DNA of 64,000 nucleotides from Myxococcus eversor (GTDB taxonomy: Bacteria > Myxococcota > Myxococcia > Myxococcales > Myxococcaceae), in NCBI RefSeq assembly GCF_010894455.1, contig NZ_JAAIXY010000004.1:248001-312000 (forward strand), given 5' to 3'. The notes under the pieces are model-generated. The model ran no database searches. It was not told the origin of the DNA and saw only the letters and a list, made by a program, of their open reading frames with translations. Made by a program: the position numbers and the translations under genes. Below, in pieces: positions 62,782 to 64,000 of this stretch (position 1 is its first letter; every line of letters starts with the position of its first letter).

Positions 62782-63606
62782 CTACCGAATCACCGTCGTG
62801 ATCCGCTCAGACCCCGTGCGTGACACGCGCCGCGTCTCGCGCCCGTTGAAGTCCACGGACTCGCCTTCACCCACCAGCGCCCGGATGGTGATGCGCGACA
62901 GGCACTGACTGTCATCCACGGCGTGCGTCACCACATAGCGGGGAACCGTGGACGCGGCCTCACCGAGCCGCAGCCTCATCTCCCGGATGGAGTCGATGTA
63001 GCCCGCCAGCGGCTCCATGCGCGCCAGCGCCCGGCGCAGCACCTTGTCGGAGCGCTTGCTCATCACCCGGTCCCAGACGAGATAGCCCGCGCCCAACGTG
63101 GCGGAGCTGGTGAAGAAGATGACGAAGTTCAGCATGCCCCCGAGGTAGCGGTTGCGCGTGAAGCCCTGCTCGCCCGTCGCCTCCGTGAGGATGTCCTTCA
63201 GCGTCTCCACCGCCGCCTGGTTCGCCATCGCCGTCCACTCCCGGGCATCCTTCGGATTGCCCAGCAGCAACCGACAGATTCCCAGGTGCAGGGAGATCAA
63301 CGAGACGCGCGCGGTGTCCCGCTCCGCGGCCAGCGCCTCCGTGAAGCAGTGGCTCGCGGACTTGAGCAGCTCCAGCCGCGCTTCACGCGTGCACTCGGGC
63401 CGCGTCGCATCCTCCAGGTGGATCCGGCCTTGATGAAAGGCCCCCTCCCTCAGCAGGTGCGGTTCCCGATGCAGATGGCCCAGAAGGACCAACTGCTCCC
63501 CCTCCGTCCCCAGCAGTGCCTCCAGCAGCACCGCCGAACCATCATCCAGCGCCTTGCCCCCGACCTGCCGGGGCGTCGCCTGGATGAGGTCATTCCACGT
63601 CGCCAT
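62782..63606 (-). CDS. Membrane protein of unknown function
   Basis: A 274-residue protein. Helical N-terminal region (residues 20-150: LLKSASHCFTEALAAERDTA, LHLGICRLLLGNPKDAREW), one to two membrane helices (about 155-180, GGMLNFVIFFTSSATLGAG) and a polar C-terminal part. The N-terminal half resembles TPR-like helices. No family recognised. Single gene downstream of the peroxidase on the same strand, 78 bp away. Confidence 0.65.
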   Translation of the reverse strand: MATWNDLIQATPRQVGGKALDDGSAVLLEALLGTEGEQLVLLGHLHREPHLLREGAFHQGRIHLEDATRPECTREARLELLKSASHCFTEALAAERDTARVSLISLHLGICRLLLGNPKDAREWTAMANQAAVETLKDILTEATGEQGFTRNRYLGGMLNFVIFFTSSATLGAGYLVWDRVMSKRSDKVLRRALARMEPLAGYIDSIREMRLRLGEAASTVPRYVVTHAVDDSQCLSRITIRALVGEGESVDFNGRETRRVSRTGSERITTVIR

Positions 63607-63684
63607 TTGCAGACTCCCGTGTGCCGCGGCGCCTCATGGATCCGTCGAACCCCCGAGGAACAAGTCTGCCACAGCCACGCGGTT

Positions 63685-64000
63685 TCACGAGCGAGCGACG
63701 TCGCTTCCGTCATCCCCCACGCGCTCTTGCATTCCGAGGAAGGAGAGCGCTTTCAGGCTCGGCAGAAAAAAGTACCCGCCTCCCCGCGTAGTCACGAATT
63801 TTCTCAGGGATGTCGCGCATTGCCGGATTGGATCCGCGGGGATGATCAGGCGCCCACCGCCGTCTCCAGCCAGTGGGTCCTCGGCGCCCTCAATGCCTCC
63901 GAGCTGTTCGAAGTGCACCCAGCTTCTCTGGACAAGTTCGAACTGACGGCCCACGTGCGCGTTGAGGGCGATGAAGAGGAGCCCCTTTCCCTCCGCGTCC
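63685..64000 (-). CDS. DyP-type peroxidase, C-terminal part (runs off the window)
   Basis: The last 104 codons of a gene whose start lies beyond the window. DAEGKGLLFIALNAHVGRQ, then ELVQRSWVHFEQLGG and FVTTRGGGYFFLPSLKAL match the C-terminus of dye-decolourising peroxidases and related haem peroxidases in the GLLFIALN and RGGGYFFLP positions (family from memory). The haem-ligand His and distal Asp are not visible, so activity cannot be judged. It ends 78 bp before the membrane protein gene. Confidence 0.8.
   Translation of the reverse strand, partial: DAEGKGLLFIALNAHVGRQFELVQRSWVHFEQLGGIEGAEDPLAGDGGGRLIIPADPIRQCATSLRKFVTTRGGGYFFLPSLKALSFLGMQERVGDDGSDVARS

Overview
The window looks like chromosome from a myxobacterium of the Myxococcaceae/Archangiaceae type. 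The evidence is very high G+C, many secreted lipoproteins, TPR proteins with no other domain, a sigma-54 activator with its own histidine kinase, two TolC/MacAB-like efflux operons, YIP1 and DUF1343 (NamZ) proteins, and an HMG-CoA reductase. This assignment is inferred from gene content, not from a marker gene. I see no rRNA, tRNA, CRISPR array, insertion sequence or prophage.

Layout. 1-7129: glutathione-dependent formaldehyde detoxification (frmB partial, frmA), a TPR lipoprotein, a frameshifted gene remnant, a Tat-exported PhoD phosphatase with a zinc-ribbon membrane protein, a membrane metallophosphoesterase and an SDR. 7175-15312: efflux operon 1 (TolC, ATPase, adaptor, permease; minus strand), divergent from a histidine kinase and an NtrC-type regulator. 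The 480-bp gap between them holds a sigma-54 promoter and three copies of a dyad. 15359-24310: a phospholipase A2-like protein, M4 protease, PI-PLC, HMG-CoA reductase with an extra N-terminal domain, an ankyrin protein and an ATP-grasp protein. 24461-31542: mutS2, divergent from a probable operon of a TPR protein, a class III cyclase, NamZ, a degenerate phosphoesterase and nadD.

31551-40056: a very large outer-membrane protein (metalloprotease, propeller, barrel), an unrecognised protein, a DUF2520 protein and a ClpA/ClpC-like ATPase. 40288-46818: efflux operon 2 (YIP1, TolC, adaptor, ATPase, two permeases), mostly with 4-bp overlaps and again behind a sigma-54-like promoter. 46883-57545: a cysteine synthase-like enzyme, a GH18 chitinase with a ricin-type lectin, a CxxCH lipoprotein, and a CreD-like protein close to a CreC/CreB-like two-component pair. 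57678-64000: an endonuclease I family protein, a 48-residue membrane peptide, several small secreted proteins, and the end of a DyP-type peroxidase.

The most interesting signal joins two genes 42 kb apart. The phospholipase A2-like protein (15359-15949) and the endonuclease I (57678-58511) are both predicted degradative enzymes without a Sec signal. They share an N-terminal pattern (R12, L14, N16, S17 at identical positions, then T-x-D-T-F) and an identical 10-bp upstream element. This suggests a co-regulated set of effectors exported by a route I cannot name. Second in interest are the two sigma-54-driven efflux operons with candidate activator sites.
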